From positions 18,606,139 through 18,670,138 of the forward strand of contig OY743168.1 of NCBI GenBank assembly GCA_963555705.1: a stretch of DNA of 64,000 bases, in the 5' to 3' direction. This document shows, one piece after another, positions 1 to 12,081 of the stretch. Under the pieces are notes generated by a model. It had not been told where the DNA came from, ran no database searches, and worked only from the letters and a program-made list of their open reading frames with translations. Each line of letters opens with the position of its first letter. Positions within the stretch are counted from its first letter, which is position 1. This stretch comes from Ligustrum vulgare (Eukaryota > Streptophyta > Magnoliopsida > Lamiales > Oleaceae). Both the position numbers and the translations under genes were made by a program.

Positions 1-180
1 AAATAAATATTTTGATTCGGGTCGAGGTATGTACAGATTGGGTCTTGTTAAACACGAGTTATAAGTGTGTAATTGAGAATTGGACCGATCTGGACGGTTT
101 GACCAAAATCATAACTGCAACTGCACCGAAAATCGACTAAACCAACAAAATTGGACTAGTTCGATTGATTTTCACGGTCC
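1..180. repeat. End of a probable hAT-like or other MITE
   Basis: The stretch is rich in repeats of the type GGACCGATCTGGACGGTTTGACC and ends in GGTCCAAATGCCCACTCCTAG, the kind of terminus common in plant non-autonomous hAT elements. The left end is outside the window, so neither TIR pairing nor TSD can be checked. Confidence 0.35.
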
Positions 181-368
181 AAATGCCCACTCCTAGTCTC
201 GAAGCAAAATCGTTCCAAAAATTCCTTATCGCAGTTTATTTCACGTTTCAACCTCTTCAATTTCAAGTCTTCTACACGTCTAATGCACAGGTTAGTAAGA
301 AAGCTTCAAAATTTCTTGGTTTTACATATGGGATTTTATGAGCATGATGTGGCATTGATCGTGGGCTA

Positions 369-925
369 TAGGGACGGTAATGGAACGGGGAATCCCCGAC
401 AATGATGGGGATAGGGTGGGGACGGGGATGAAAAAGTATACTCGACCGAGGATGGGGCAGGGATGGGGATTACTATCAAATCTCCATCCCCGCCCCGAAA
501 CCATCCCCGAATAATAAGTTTAATTAAAAAAAATTCAAACAAATTAAAAGTTTCATGAACCACCCAACGCCCAAATATATAATTTCAAAATCAAGCCCTA
601 CAATTCAACTCTATATTACTTTTCACCTCTTACTCTCACAAGTCTCATCTCATTCTCTCCAAATATACTTCTTAACATAATTAAACTTGTACTATTCTAT
701 AAAAGCTATTATGAGTTTTTTTATTAATGTTAATCATTCTTTAAAGGTTTTAAATGAGAATTTTGTAAAATAATCACACTTTAAGAAAAGAATTTGTAAA
801 ACTAAGACATTAGATAACCATTAAAAAAAATATTAAATGACAAAAGTGTATATATAATAATAAACGGGGACGTAAACAGGGATTATGGGCATGCCCGACC
901 CGCCCCATCCTCGTTGCCATTCCTA
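369..925. mobile_element. Non-autonomous hAT element (MITE), 557 bp
   Basis: An 8-bp target-site duplication GTGGGCTA lies at 361-368 and 926-933, the length used by hAT transposases. Inside it the termini are inverted: TAGGGACGGTAATGGAACGG on the left, and on the right the complement of TAGGAATGGCAACGAGGATGGG. No coding capacity. It interrupts remains of a MULE gene: the sequence continues across the junction after removing the element and one TSD copy. Confidence 0.85.
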
Positions 926-1826
926 GTGGGCTACGTTCATCCTACATTGTTTACAAGAAAGATGTTGGATAAATCACTTGATGTATGTGATCCTCAAGGT
1001 AACCTACAGTTTTATTACAAGAAGCAAAATCATGACTTTGGAAATGGGTTGATGAGAATAAGGATTGATAAGGATGTTAAGGCCATGTTGATTGGTAGAG
1101 GTAGATAAAAGATTGTACAAATATACGTGATGGAAATAGTTATATCACTTGCATTGACAATAGATTAGTTTGTTGATTATTATATCCCTAGCTTTGATGA
1201 GGGGACATTGGGTTCGACCAATATGATAATTTATTCTACAAATGACGTGAAGAAATATGGACATAATTGGAGAACAATCTGGGCTTTGGTGTAGGAGATT
1301 ATATTGGGGCTGAATATGTTGAAGTGGGAACTGAATATGTTGAAGAAGATATAGTGGGTGGTGAACAAGTTGAGGGTCTTGTGGAGTCAGACTATGAGAC
1401 ATATGATGGTTAAGTAGACCCTAAATAGGGTTAATAAAAGAGTGAGTTCTAATTTTGGATTTGGAGGGTTGGATGAGAAAGAGGAGATACCGACACTGAA
1501 TATGGAGACTTGATTGAGCTACAGAGTTAGCCAGTGATGATGAGGAGGAGGATGGGAAAGAGGTGAGAGATACCAGCACTGAATATGGAGACTTGATTGA
1601 GCTACGGAGTTTGACCGGTGATGAGGAGGATGAAACATCTTCCAGAAACAGACCAATGGCTCATATTTTCAATCCCATGGTTGACATGGAATAGCCAAAT
1701 TTAGAGAAGGTAATTGCATAGTAATCCATTCTTTGGCTTATATTGCAACAACTAAAACTTTAGTGCTTATCATTGGTCTTCTTTTGTAGGGCTAATACTC
1801 GAGTCGAAGATTGTATTGAAGTCTAC
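914..1826 (+). pseudogene. MULE transposase, N-terminal remnant
   Basis: Reading frames with stops encode VGYVHPTLFTRKMLDKSLDV, GLMRIRIDKDV and KIVQIYVMEI. These resemble the N-terminal region of plant Mutator-like transposases (the D-V-M and VIxIYVE pattern). An acidic stretch follows (TEYGDLIEL, DDEEED), then FNPMVDME, a pattern typical just before the MULE transposase core. A GT-AG intron-like segment (about 1710-1793) precedes GLILESKIVLKST. The frame is then cut at 1826 by the gypsy LTR. The catalytic DDE core is not in the window; C-terminal remains reappear near 14030. Similarity is judged by eye. Confidence 0.6.
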
Positions 1827-2694
1827 TGATGCGAATCCCCTTGGTATTTGACCAAAAATTTCCACAACAATTTAAACCTAACCAAAATTCAAAGGTTAAG
1901 AGAAACCTAGCCCAATGAATATAATCATATAAAATTAAACAAACTCCAAGATTGATAATAAATCTTAAACCAAACTCATTCTCCCCAAAATTCCAAGCAT
2001 AATGATTTTTAACCCAATGGAAATTAATAAGCAAATTTCAAAATTTCTTCCAACAATAACAAGAAATAAAATACTCGAAGTGAAGTCTAAAACATTACCT
2101 CAAAGAGGCTTGATAAATGAGGAATTTAACCTCACCATTCTTCACACAAGAAGAGAGCAACGAACAACCAAGTTCGATTAGAGTTTGAGAGAGTTGTTCT
2201 ATTTATAGTACAACTAATTAGGGAAATAAAGAAAAATTGAAAAAGTAATAAAAATCCGGATTTGGCTCTCAAAAATGACCTATGCGGTCACATGGTGCAT
2301 CTGTGTGGCTGTATACAATTTTCTGTCCAAATTCAGCATGCTCCATCTTCAGTTTTTTGGTCATAACTTTTGATCCTGATATCTGATTGAGGTGATTCAA
2401 AATACATTAGAAGCTAAACAAAAATTACTTCAAGTCTTCAAGAAATAGTAAATCTCAAATTTGGATTTTATCTGTGTAAAAACTTTAATTGAATCTCAGA
2501 CTAGTACCAAGTTGATCGATTTAGACCCTTTCCCGACCCATTCTTCTCTGGAATTGAAGGTGTCTTCCATTTGGGCTTGATTCCATAATTTATGAACGAG
2601 TCCCACCATCTAATCTTGAACCTCCTTGGCCTTAGAACTCTTCATGGGTCCCACTGGCACAAGCATTGAGATTTGATTTTCTTAGATCTCATCA
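1827..2694 (-). repeat. Gypsy 3' LTR
   Basis: 868 bp, reading TGATGAGATC to GCATCA on the - strand. It matches 12082-12968 along most of its length with many substitutions and small indels, so the insertion is old. A TATA-like box (complement of CTATTTATAG) is at 2199-2208, followed in - orientation by the presumed transcript start. Confidence 0.85.
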
Positions 2695-5218
2695 TCTCCC
2701 CTCTTGAAAATGATTCGACCTCGAATCATGCTTGAAGGCATTGTCGTGAAATTTATTGATCCTTGATCTTGTAATGAGACTCACATGAAAGTGTAGCGAG
2801 GTTCGAATTTCTTGATTATCATCCTCTCCCTCTAGAGAAGAATTCGATCTCGAATAATCACCTACAACGAAAAGAGAAAAACCAAACACATTATATGTAA
2901 CTGAAATTTTATACTCACCTGATAAGTCTAGTTTGTAGGCATTGTCGTTGATCCTCTCCAAAGCCTGGAATGAGCCATCACCACGGAGTTGCATTTTGGA
3001 TTTTCTTTGATTGAGAACCCGTTCTTTCCTCAAATTAAACCATATCCAACCACCCAGATCAAATGTGACTCGTATTCGACCTTGATTTGGAATGGAAGTA
3101 CTTTGTTCAATAATCTCCTCAAATGGAAGCTCGATCTTCTTGAAGGGGCTTTACCAATTTTGCATTTTGATGTCCACCTAAGCTAACTCTTTCATCAATA
3201 AACAAATGCATCAAGTTCAAAAGAGTTAATAGGTTTAAGTCATAACCAACCTCAAGCGGAAAAGATTTGCTAATAGGATGAACAATTTTATTGTAAGCAA
3301 ATTTAACAAAATGTAGACCTTATTCCCAACTTGTTATGTCACTTTCATGCAAATGCACTACTTCCCAAAAGAAAATATTTGCTATGTTGATAGTATTGTT
3401 GGTTTCATAACATATAATGAAATGTGACATTTTAATAATCCTACCAACAACCAGAAAAATAGCATCATTTCCTTTCTTCGATCTAAGCAAACTCAATATA
3501 AAATTCCTAGAATTATTAACCCAAGCTTTACTGGGGAGGTGCAAATGTGTGTATAAGCTTCGAGGCAAAACCTTAGATTCGGCCTCGTTGCACGTGATGT
3601 ATTTACTACAAATATAAACATGTAAAACATTAATTTTCATTTTAGGCCAATAAAAATACTCGCTTAATACCTCTATGGCCCCTTTGGTTCCAAAAAAGTC
3701 CCATCAACCATCCACTATATGCCTCTCTTATTAGCAACTCCCGCATTAAGTATTTTGGAACACGTAATCTATTCTCCCGAACTAAATAATCATCATGTTT
3801 ATAGAATTCATCAAAATCCCTCTCACCACATGGTTGATACATGTTAGAAAACTTCGGGTTGTCAGCATGCACACCCTTAATATATTCAACACAAAATGAT
3901 TTGACATTTAGACAATTAGACACATACAAAAACTTGGATTTATAAATTAAGAACCCATCATGCCAATGGTCTTTACCACATGCAACCTTTTCACAAGTCA
4001 AAAATACACTTGTCAAGTCTACATCAATTCATACAACCCTCTAATATATTCAAAATACAATAACCTTGTATTCAAAGAAATGTTAGGAGCATACCTTCTA
4101 GATATTGTATCGGTTACCACATTTTCTTTACCTCGATTGTACTTATTGTTGTAGGAAAATGTTTTCATGAACTTCTTCCACTCGGCATACCTTTGAAGTT
4201 CCTTGTTGCTTTGATAAGTCGATCTCACAATTTCCTGCAACAAAGAAGTAACCAAACTAGGGAGGGCATTGTTATAATATTCAAGTGAAAAGAATATTTT
4301 TGTGTAATCTTTTCCCTTAACTTCTTTCTTGACACTCTTCACCTCCTCTCCTTTTTCTGAAGTAAGAACATCAACTCTCGGTTCTTCTCTCGCCTCACCT
4401 TTTTCTGAAATCATGGCTCCAACTCTCATTTCCTATCTTTTTCCTGCGGTCGTAGACACAATTCTCTTGCTCTCATTTTTCCCCACACTTATTTCATTTT
4501 CTTTCTTCTCTTCTTTTTCTTTCTCAAACATCTTTTTGAGCTTCATTTGGTCTTTGTGCGCTTCCTCCAAACTCGGAGGTAGGAGCACTACCTTTTTCCC
4601 ATTCAATTAGAAGCTATACCGGTTCTTCTTTGTGATATGTTTCATATTTTTATCACTTTGCCAAGGTCTACATAAAAGTATGTGAGTAATATGCATAGAA
4701 ACTACATCAAATAGCACTTGGTCACCATAAGTTCCAATGTTGAAAGTAAGGAGAACTTGTTCACTTACTCTCACCTCCCCATGGTAGTTAGACTCTTGCA
4801 TCTTGTAAGGATTGGGATGTTTCACTACCGGTAACCCCAACTTTCCAATCAAACTAACACTCACCAAATTAGTGTAACTTTCCCCATCTATAATGAGACT
4901 GCATGGTTTATCCCCCACAAGGCATTTAGTGTAGAAAGTATTATTTTCACGCTTCTCCATCTCACTAGCATGGGTCAAAGTTGTTGGTGGACTAACAATT
5001 CTCTCCACCACTCCTTTACTACCACTCTTCCCATGAAATGATGAACTCTTCATTTGTACACTACCAATATTTTCATCAACTCCATCCCTCCTACCATCAA
5101 ACCACTCTCTTCTTTTCCTACCCATGCTTCCATTTTTTTCTCTACTCCCATCACTATACAATATATTCTTAAATTTATCCTTCACTCTTCTTCTATTATC
5201 ACTTCTTTTGCGGCACAC
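2692..5218 (-). pseudogene. Gypsy pol remains: protease, RNase H end, integrase
   Basis: In - strand order: 5218-4607 carries a retropepsin-like segment (CSLIIDGESYTNLVS, then LGLPVVKHPNPYKMQ). 4429-4019 holds the end of RNase H (EWKKFMKTFSYNNKY, KENVVTDTISRRY). 4016-3642 is the integrase N-terminal region (RENRLRVPKYLMRELLIREA). 3640-3320 is integrase core (KVLPRSLYTHLHLPSKAW, FLVVGRIIKMSHF). 3033-2692 is the pol C-terminus (GDGSFQALERINDNAYKLDL). Almost all of the reverse transcriptase, expected between 4607 and 4429, is missing. Frame changes at each boundary make it dead. Confidence 0.8.
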
Positions 5219-5224
5219 GGCCGA

Positions 5225-5585
5225 GTTTTTCTTTTATTTTCAAATTTCAAATGCCACAGGTGGCGCATAAAACATATTGCGAAAATGTTCTTATTTTTCT
5301 TTTCGCAAGTCAGTGATGTAAACGACGTCACTTAACTGAGATTTCAAAATCACTTTATTTTACAATAAAGTAACGATAAAACATTTAATATAAGATCTTG
5401 AATTTTTTTCTTTATTTTCAAATTTGATGCCAACATGTGGCGCATATAAAACATATTGTGGAAATACTTTTATCTTTCTTTTATTAAATCGGTGACGTAA
5501 ACGACGTCACTTGACTGATATTTCAAAATCACTTTATTTTAAAATAAAATTCATTCATTTAAAAAGTAATGATAAAACATTTAAA
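5225..5585. repeat. Imperfect tandem duplication, period about 177 bp
   Basis: Two copies share TTATTTTCAAATTT, GTGGCGCATA, AAACATATTG and AACGACGTCACTT. Each includes a near-palindrome GTGAYGTAAACGACGTCAC (5313-5331 and 5492-5510) with TGACG/ACGT cores like those bound by plant bZIP factors. Confidence 0.7.
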
Positions 5586-6847
5586 TACTTTAGATAAATA
5601 ATAAAATTAATAAAATAGCTAGTTTGACAGTTCAAACACAAGACCTTATTCAGTGAGTTCATAACTCACAGGTCATCACCTAGCGCAGCACTATCTATCT
5701 CGCTGTCTGAAGATCCGCGCCAATATCTTTCATTACAGTTCTATAATTACCTGAAATATTAAATATGTCGTGAATGAGCATACACTTGCTCAGTGATTGG
5801 AGTATGGTGCTCATGTGCTATCACATATTCAAGATTCGTGCAAACTTTACTTATTAAACCAGTCAATTATATACTCTTCGTCAAGTCATATTTTTAGTCA
5901 AGCCATATATCTAAATCAAGTCAAGTCTTGACAAGTCAATTTCATATATTCAAATCAAGTCAAGTTCACATATTATAGTCAAGTCAAACTCACGTATTCA
6001 AGACTTATGCAAATGTATGTATTTTCAAGAAAGCATGACTTTTAATGGGGCCCATATTATAAATCAACTACTATTCTGAGCGCGCACAAGCAAGGAATGT
6101 AATCCCGAGTTTAAGCGTGAAGTTTATTTCACGAGTTCTTTTACAAGCGTGGTTTTTATACCACGAGTTTCAAGCAGATAGTTGAGATCCTTGAAATTTA
6201 TTAACAAGCGTAACCACATTGTGATCCAATTTCTGGACTCTGTGACACCTATATCAAGACAAGCGAAATAGAGTGACTGTAATACCAAGAAATTCCTTTC
6301 TATACAATGCATATTAAAGATATGAAAATCCTTTTAATGCAATGCATAATTGACACATATCACTAAGTAGCATCACGTAATCAAGTACAAGTTCAGCCTG
6401 GCCAAGTTAAATTAAGACAAATTCATATATTCAGGAGTTACACATAAACAAATTAATTTTACATATTCAAGATCAAGATAATATTCAAGTGGCGTTAAAT
6501 TCATATAATCATGTACTATATCTTTTAGCAAGTAGATGACATATCTTCAATAAATCAAACGTCATATAAGTAAGAACAAGAAAACAATACTGATTAATGT
6601 ATCATGTATCGATACATTATGAGCTGAACCTTTTCATGAATTCAACGTATTTATACTCAATATTTAATATTACTTATTTACATCTAGAATCGTTTATCAA
6701 TTTTAGGATTATGTCAATTTGAATCATAATAACTCAAGATATCCCAAGTAATAAAATCCTTGATCAATTTGCAAAAATAATATTCAGATGATATATAAAT
6801 GGATTTTATAACGAGATAATGGTGATATCAAAATAATAATAAGATCA

Positions 6848-7101
6848 TAATAAGCCCCCAGGCACATCTCCCAGCGGCAAAGGGGTTGGCCGATAACGTG
6901 CCTAGCGCAATCATGTGTAGGGTTCGAATCCCGACGACTGAATAATGGATTCGTTCCCTGTGGCAAGCGGGGGTTACCTTACTTTGCGAGGCGTTACTGA
7001 ATGCCATCCACCCTGGCTCTGGGAGGCATAACCTGCAATTTACTCTCGAACCAATGGCCTAGGGCATGATCGGTTCGAACCATCAAGGTGTGGGTTACAC
7101 C
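6848..7101 (+). mobile_element. tRNA-derived SINE, 254 bp
   Basis: A 13-bp target duplication AATAATAAGATCA lies at 6835-6847 and 7102-7114. Inside is a pol III box-B-like GGTTCGAATCCC (6930-6941) and an A-box-like GGCCGATAACGTG upstream. The 3' half, with GGCAAGCGGGGGTTACC and GGTGTGGGTTACACC, matches a second copy at 40670-40914. Confidence 0.85.
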
Positions 7102-7915
7102 AATAATAAGATCACGAAAATATTAATGACATCATAACTATTATATGAAATTATAACGAGATCACGTAATCAAGTAATAAACATATTCCACTGTCCTCGA
7201 TTCAAAATGGTCGGAAAGAAGTTCTTACTTTGTAGAGGTATTGATGATGTCACATGTATTGATACATGCTGTCTGTCTTGATTTTTACTGTACACGTATC
7301 GACACATACTGTAGATGTATCGATACATGCTTTCTGAGTTATATGTATTGATACATGCTCTCAATGTATGACTTGCAGGAATTTCAATGTTTCTGGACTT
7401 TTTTGCTGGGCTTTCTTCAAGGCTTTAACCATTCTTGATCGAACAGAATATTATTTAGGATAATCAAGAACATGTTATTAAATTAACATGTCTTGATTCC
7501 AACAAAAGATAAAACTCTTGTTCTAACCTTGAACTAAATTTTTGGAAGGATGAAACTATGCTTTTCTCTCACGATTTCTGCTAAGTATTGGATGTGTAAT
7601 GTTCATTCCAAATGGCCATCTATTTATAGGGAGAAACGGTTGCATGGAGGTAGGAAAAGTGTTGGCCGTATGGAAATTAAGTCCTTTGCTTAAGAATTAA
7701 AGACTAATAAATTAAAAGGAAATGAATCTTGTTTATTTACCAAAGCTGGACGTGGATGTACTAAAACATGCAAGAATGAGCTGTATGGTATAGGTTGGCT
7801 GAGTAATGAAGCTACAAGGCGGTAATAGGTTGATAAAATGACACCTCATGCTTAGATTTTCCAAAAATCAGCTCCCAAGTATTGTGTTTGAGTTAAGATT
7901 CTAGGCACCAAACGT

Positions 7916-10806
7916 GAGTTAAACGCCCCAGATGCCACTGTACTTAGTAAAATGATTCTGGAATACCACTGTACTTTAAATCGTTCCTAGAATGCCATTA
8001 AACTTTCAATAATGCATCCCAAATGCCACTCTGTTAACTATCGTTAAAAGTTAACGGATGGCATACTATTTTTACCCCCAAATGTCATTGTACTTAGCCA
8101 AATGTTTCTGGAATGTCACCATACTTTGAATTGTTCCTAAAATGCCATTAAAATTTTAATAGCCCAAATTTTTTATTTTCTTTTCTTCTTTCCTCTTTAA
8201 TTTTTTTAATATTCATAAATGAAATATTTTTTTTGTTACTTTCATATTATATAATTGGGTTAATAGTACAAAACGTCTCTACCTTTGACATGTATTGTGC
8301 AAAACGTCTCAACGTTTTGATTTTTGACGCTAAACGTCCCAACCTTTACATTTTCTTGTGGGAGACATCATTTCCGTAAAATTTAACATCATTTCACCAT
8401 TAATTTAGAATTGAACAGTAAATATTTAACACATGGAAGGGCATTTTCGTCAAAATCAAAAGCAGCTAATTCATATTTGAGTAATTGGCACAAAACGTCT
8501 ATACGTTTGACACTTATTGTGGAAAAACGTCCCTACGTTTATTTTTTTGCGAATAATGTCCCTAACTTTAAATTTTCTTGTTGATTAGTCCTCAAGTTTT
8601 ACTTTTCTTTCAATTTAGTCATTCCGTATTTGATTTAAAGGTAATTGTCTTCAAACGTGTATAACTTTTGATCTACAACTCCGAATTGCACTCCGTTTTT
8701 TGCGTTGAACTCCAAATTCAACCATCTTTCTTATGATGTATCATGTGCTCATTTATTAAATATTTTGTTTTGACTTTTGTATAATAGATACTTATTTTGT
8801 TAGGGCATCATTGATTGACGTAAATTGATTTATGTAAATTTTATTGAAATAGTGAAATTTTAATTTTAGTGTGTGTTCGGCGGCTAGCGAAATTTATAAA
8901 TTGGATTTATTTGACTTTTTTTTTAATGTAAAATGTTTGGTTAAAAATTGTTATGTTTAACACTTGTTTGAGCCATATTATAATCTCAAATCACTGTTTG
9001 AACAACACACATCTTCTCTCTTCAAATCACTTTTTAAAATTTGGAGAAAGAAATTGTGTGTTGTTCAAAAAGTTATTAGAGATTATAATATGGCTCAAAC
9101 AGGGGCTAAACATACAATTTTTTAATCAAATATTTTATCTTAAAAAAATAAAAAAAAGTCAAATAAATCGAATTTATAAATTCCGCTGGCCGCCGAACAC
9201 ATACTAAAATTAAAATTTCACTGTTTCAATAAAATTTACAGAAATCAATTTACGTCAATCAATAATGCCATAACAAAATAAGTATCTACTATACAAAAGT
9301 CAAAATAAAATGTTTAATAAATGAGTACATGATACATCATAAGAAAGATGGTTGAATTTGGAGTTCAACGCAAAAAATGGAGTGCAATTCGGAGTTGTAG
9401 ATCAAAAGTTATACACGTTTAAAGACAATTACCTTTAAATCAAATACGGAATGACTAAATTGAAAGAAAAGTAAAATTTGAGGACTAATCAACAAGAAAA
9501 TTTAAAGTTAGGGACATTATTCGCAAAAAAATAAACGTAGGGACGTTATTCGCCAAAAAAATAAACGTATGGACGTTTTTCCACAATAAGTGTCAAACGT
9601 AGGGACGTTTTGTGCCAATTACCCAAATATGAATGGGCTGGTTTTGATTTTGACGAAAATGCCCTTGCATGTGTTAAATATTTACTGTTCAATTCTAAAT
9701 TAACGGTGAAATGTGGTTAAATTTAACAAAAAGAATGTTTCCCACAAGAAAATGTAAAGATTGGGACGTTTAGCGTCAAAAATCAAAACGTTGGGTGCAA
9801 ACAACGTTTTGCACAATACATGTCAAAGGTAGGGACGTTTTGTACTATTAACCCTATATAATTTAATGAGATCTTCAAAATGAGTATCATATTAATATAT
9901 AAATTTTGCTATTTTAAAAATAAATATTACAACCCATAAACTCCAAAATAGAGTGATTTTAAACATTTGCTTTTTGGCCTAGTTTCATACGTATGAAATT
10001 ATACCAGTTCGGAAAGATAGGAAATTTCATACGTATGAAACTATAACTGTTTTCTTATCTATCCAAATTGGTCTAATTTTATGGGTAAACAGCACAAATG
10101 GTCCCCAACCTTTAGGTTTCTTGCAAAAATGGTCCTCAACGTTTAGATTTTGACATTTATACCCTCAAAATCACCAAATGTTGTGAAAATGGTTCCTATC
10201 GTTAGATTTCGTTAGTTTCCACCGTTAAAAATGTGTAAATAGCACAAATGACAATTAGACCAATTCGGAAAGATAGGAAAACATTTATAGTTTCATACGT
10301 ATGAAATTTCCTATCTTTCCGAATTGGTATAATTTCATACGTATGAAATTATGCCAAAAAACAAATGTTTAAAATCACTCTATTTTGGAGTTTATGGGTT
10401 GTAATATTTATTTTTAAAATAACAAAATTTATATATTAATATGATACTCATTTTGAAGATCTCATTAAATTATATAATATGAAAGTAACAAAAAAAAATA
10501 TTTCATTTATGAATATTAAAAAAATTAAAGAGGAAAGAAGAAAAGAAAAAAAAATTGGGCTATTAAAATTTTAATAGCATTCTAGGAACAATTCAAAGTA
10601 CGGTGGCATTCCAGAAACATTTGGCTAAGTACAATGGCATTTGGGGGTAGAAATAGTATGCCATCCGTTAACTTTTAACAATAGTTAACAGAGTGGCATT
10701 TGTGATGCATTATTGAAAGTTTAATGGCATTCTAGGAACGATTTAAAGTACAGTGGCATTCCAGAAACATTTTACTAAATACGGTGGCATCTGGGGCGTT
10801 TAACTC
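7916..10806. mobile_element. MULE-derived long inverted-repeat element, interrupted
   Basis: A 10-bp flank CACCAAACGT is duplicated at 7906-7915 and 10807-10816. The termini GAGTTAAACGCC and GGCGTTTAACTC are inverted. The arms pair over more than 500 bp: 7916-8256 plus 9864 to about 10075 with about 10250-10806. The loop (about 10078-10250) contains phrases like CAAATGGTCCCCAACC. Without the inner insertion (8257-9854) and its TSD the element is about 1.28 kb. No transposase. Confidence 0.85.
8257..9854. mobile_element. MULE-derived palindromic element inserted in the previous one
   Basis: Perfect 9-bp TSD TATATAATT at 8248-8256 and 9855-9863, the Mutator length. The termini are GGGTTAATAGTACAAAACG and its complement. 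The two halves are almost fully inverted copies (about 780 bp each, turning near 9030), so transcription would give one long hairpin. Related elements are at 14864-16313 and about 44936-46440. Confidence 0.9.
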
Positions 10807-11150
10807 CACCAAACGTAGTCAAAATATTGGGTTCTTGGTACCATTTCGAAGTACTCACAGAGTACTTTAATGTTCAATTTAAGGCAAAAGAAATGGATAA
10901 TCGAGGAGAAAGTTATAGCATTCCGAAGTTGGTCATAAAAACTATTTTCGGGTTATCGTTTTTACCATCCTAATTTTAAAAATTCACCGGGAGCTATCCA
11001 TTGGTCGGAATGAAAAACCGTTTTCATATTGTAGACAACACTCCGAGAACTTGTCCGTACATATATGACATATAATCAAATGAGGTCGGGAGTACTAGAA
11101 AAAATCTCGAATAAATAGACACTTAAATATATTTTTGACCTAACTTTTCT

Positions 11151-11402
11151 TTATTTAATATTTTCATTTTTTCTTTCGTTAAAGCAAGTTTTTCTTTCTT
11201 TACACTCAAAATAATTATATAAATTACAAAATAATTTTATTACATCATAAGGGGCAATAAAAGACGTCAAAGTTTTTGGATCGTCACATCTTTCTCCATA
11301 ACCCCTAGTTGATGTACTCTCCCCTCTTATTCCTAACATTTCCAACCTTCCCCCAATCTCCTCCATTGGTCTCGTCATGGTGGTTGAAAGAGTTTGCAAC
11401 AT
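11151..11402 (-). pseudogene. Gypsy gag start, truncated
   Basis: Begins MLQTLSTTMTRPMEEIGGRL and continues LGIRGESTSTRGYG, a pattern I associate with gypsy Gag N-termini. It is open for 83 codons and then degenerates. It sits about 680 bp inside the 5' LTR, the right place for gag after a leader. Confidence 0.5.
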
Positions 11403-12068
11403 TTCTCACAAATCTTGAGTTTGAGCATTGGAATTTTGCTCACTTTGAGTATTGAAATTGGTCATGTTGTACAAGTGCGATAGTGTTCTCATTCTCTCGT
11501 GTTTCACTCAAGTTAGGCTTTTATCCGAAAATGAGCTCACCATGCTTTCCTTTTTCCACTCAAAGTTTCTTTTCTCAAGCTCTCCAAGGAAAGTAATCAA
11601 ATAAACCAAGAAGTATAATTCTTGTGAAGTCGAAAGAAATCACAAACAAACAAGAGATATAGGAATAAATGGACACAATAACAAGTGTAATTTATTTGCT
11701 TGCTATACTCAAGATGAACAAGTGATATGTGGGATAAGATATGAAGAACACAATTTCAATAATGGGATTGAACAACCATAAGGATTTGACAAGTCATAGA
11801 TGTTGAACAAGAAGGCTTTAATGATGTAGTTTTCTTTGAGACATTTTAACAAACACTTGGTATGTAAATTTTGAATAGCATAGAAATTGCAAGTGTATGG
11901 TTATAGAAACCCCAAATAATCTCAATAATGATAACAATCAAAATACTCAATATGTAGGAATCAACAAATAACTCAAGAACATAGAAATTCTTCCATTTTT
12001 TTTTGATATGATGAACAACAAGAACAATAAGAAATTTAAAGGATAGATATACAAATTTTAGAGTCAAG

Positions 12069-12080
12069 CTCTAATACCAA
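12069..12080 (-). other. Primer binding site of the gypsy element
   Basis: On the - strand it reads TGGTATTAGAGC, one base from the tRNA-iMet complement TGGTATCAGAGC, one base away from the end of the 5' LTR. Confidence 0.75.
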
Positions 12081-12081
12081 A

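Larger units (their letters stand above)
5219..7905. repeat. Unclassified repeat block inside the gypsy element
   Basis: No coding frame is recognisable. It holds an imperfect tandem duplication (about 5225-5585), a stretch of AAGTCAAGTC-type repeats (about 5875-6000), a SINE (6848-7101), copies of the palindrome TGTATCGATACA between 6600 and 7360, and a TATA-like box in - orientation (complement of CTATTTATAG, 7620-7629). The palindromes plus TATA box suggest LTR sequence from another retroelement, but I could not define both ends. Confidence 0.4.
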
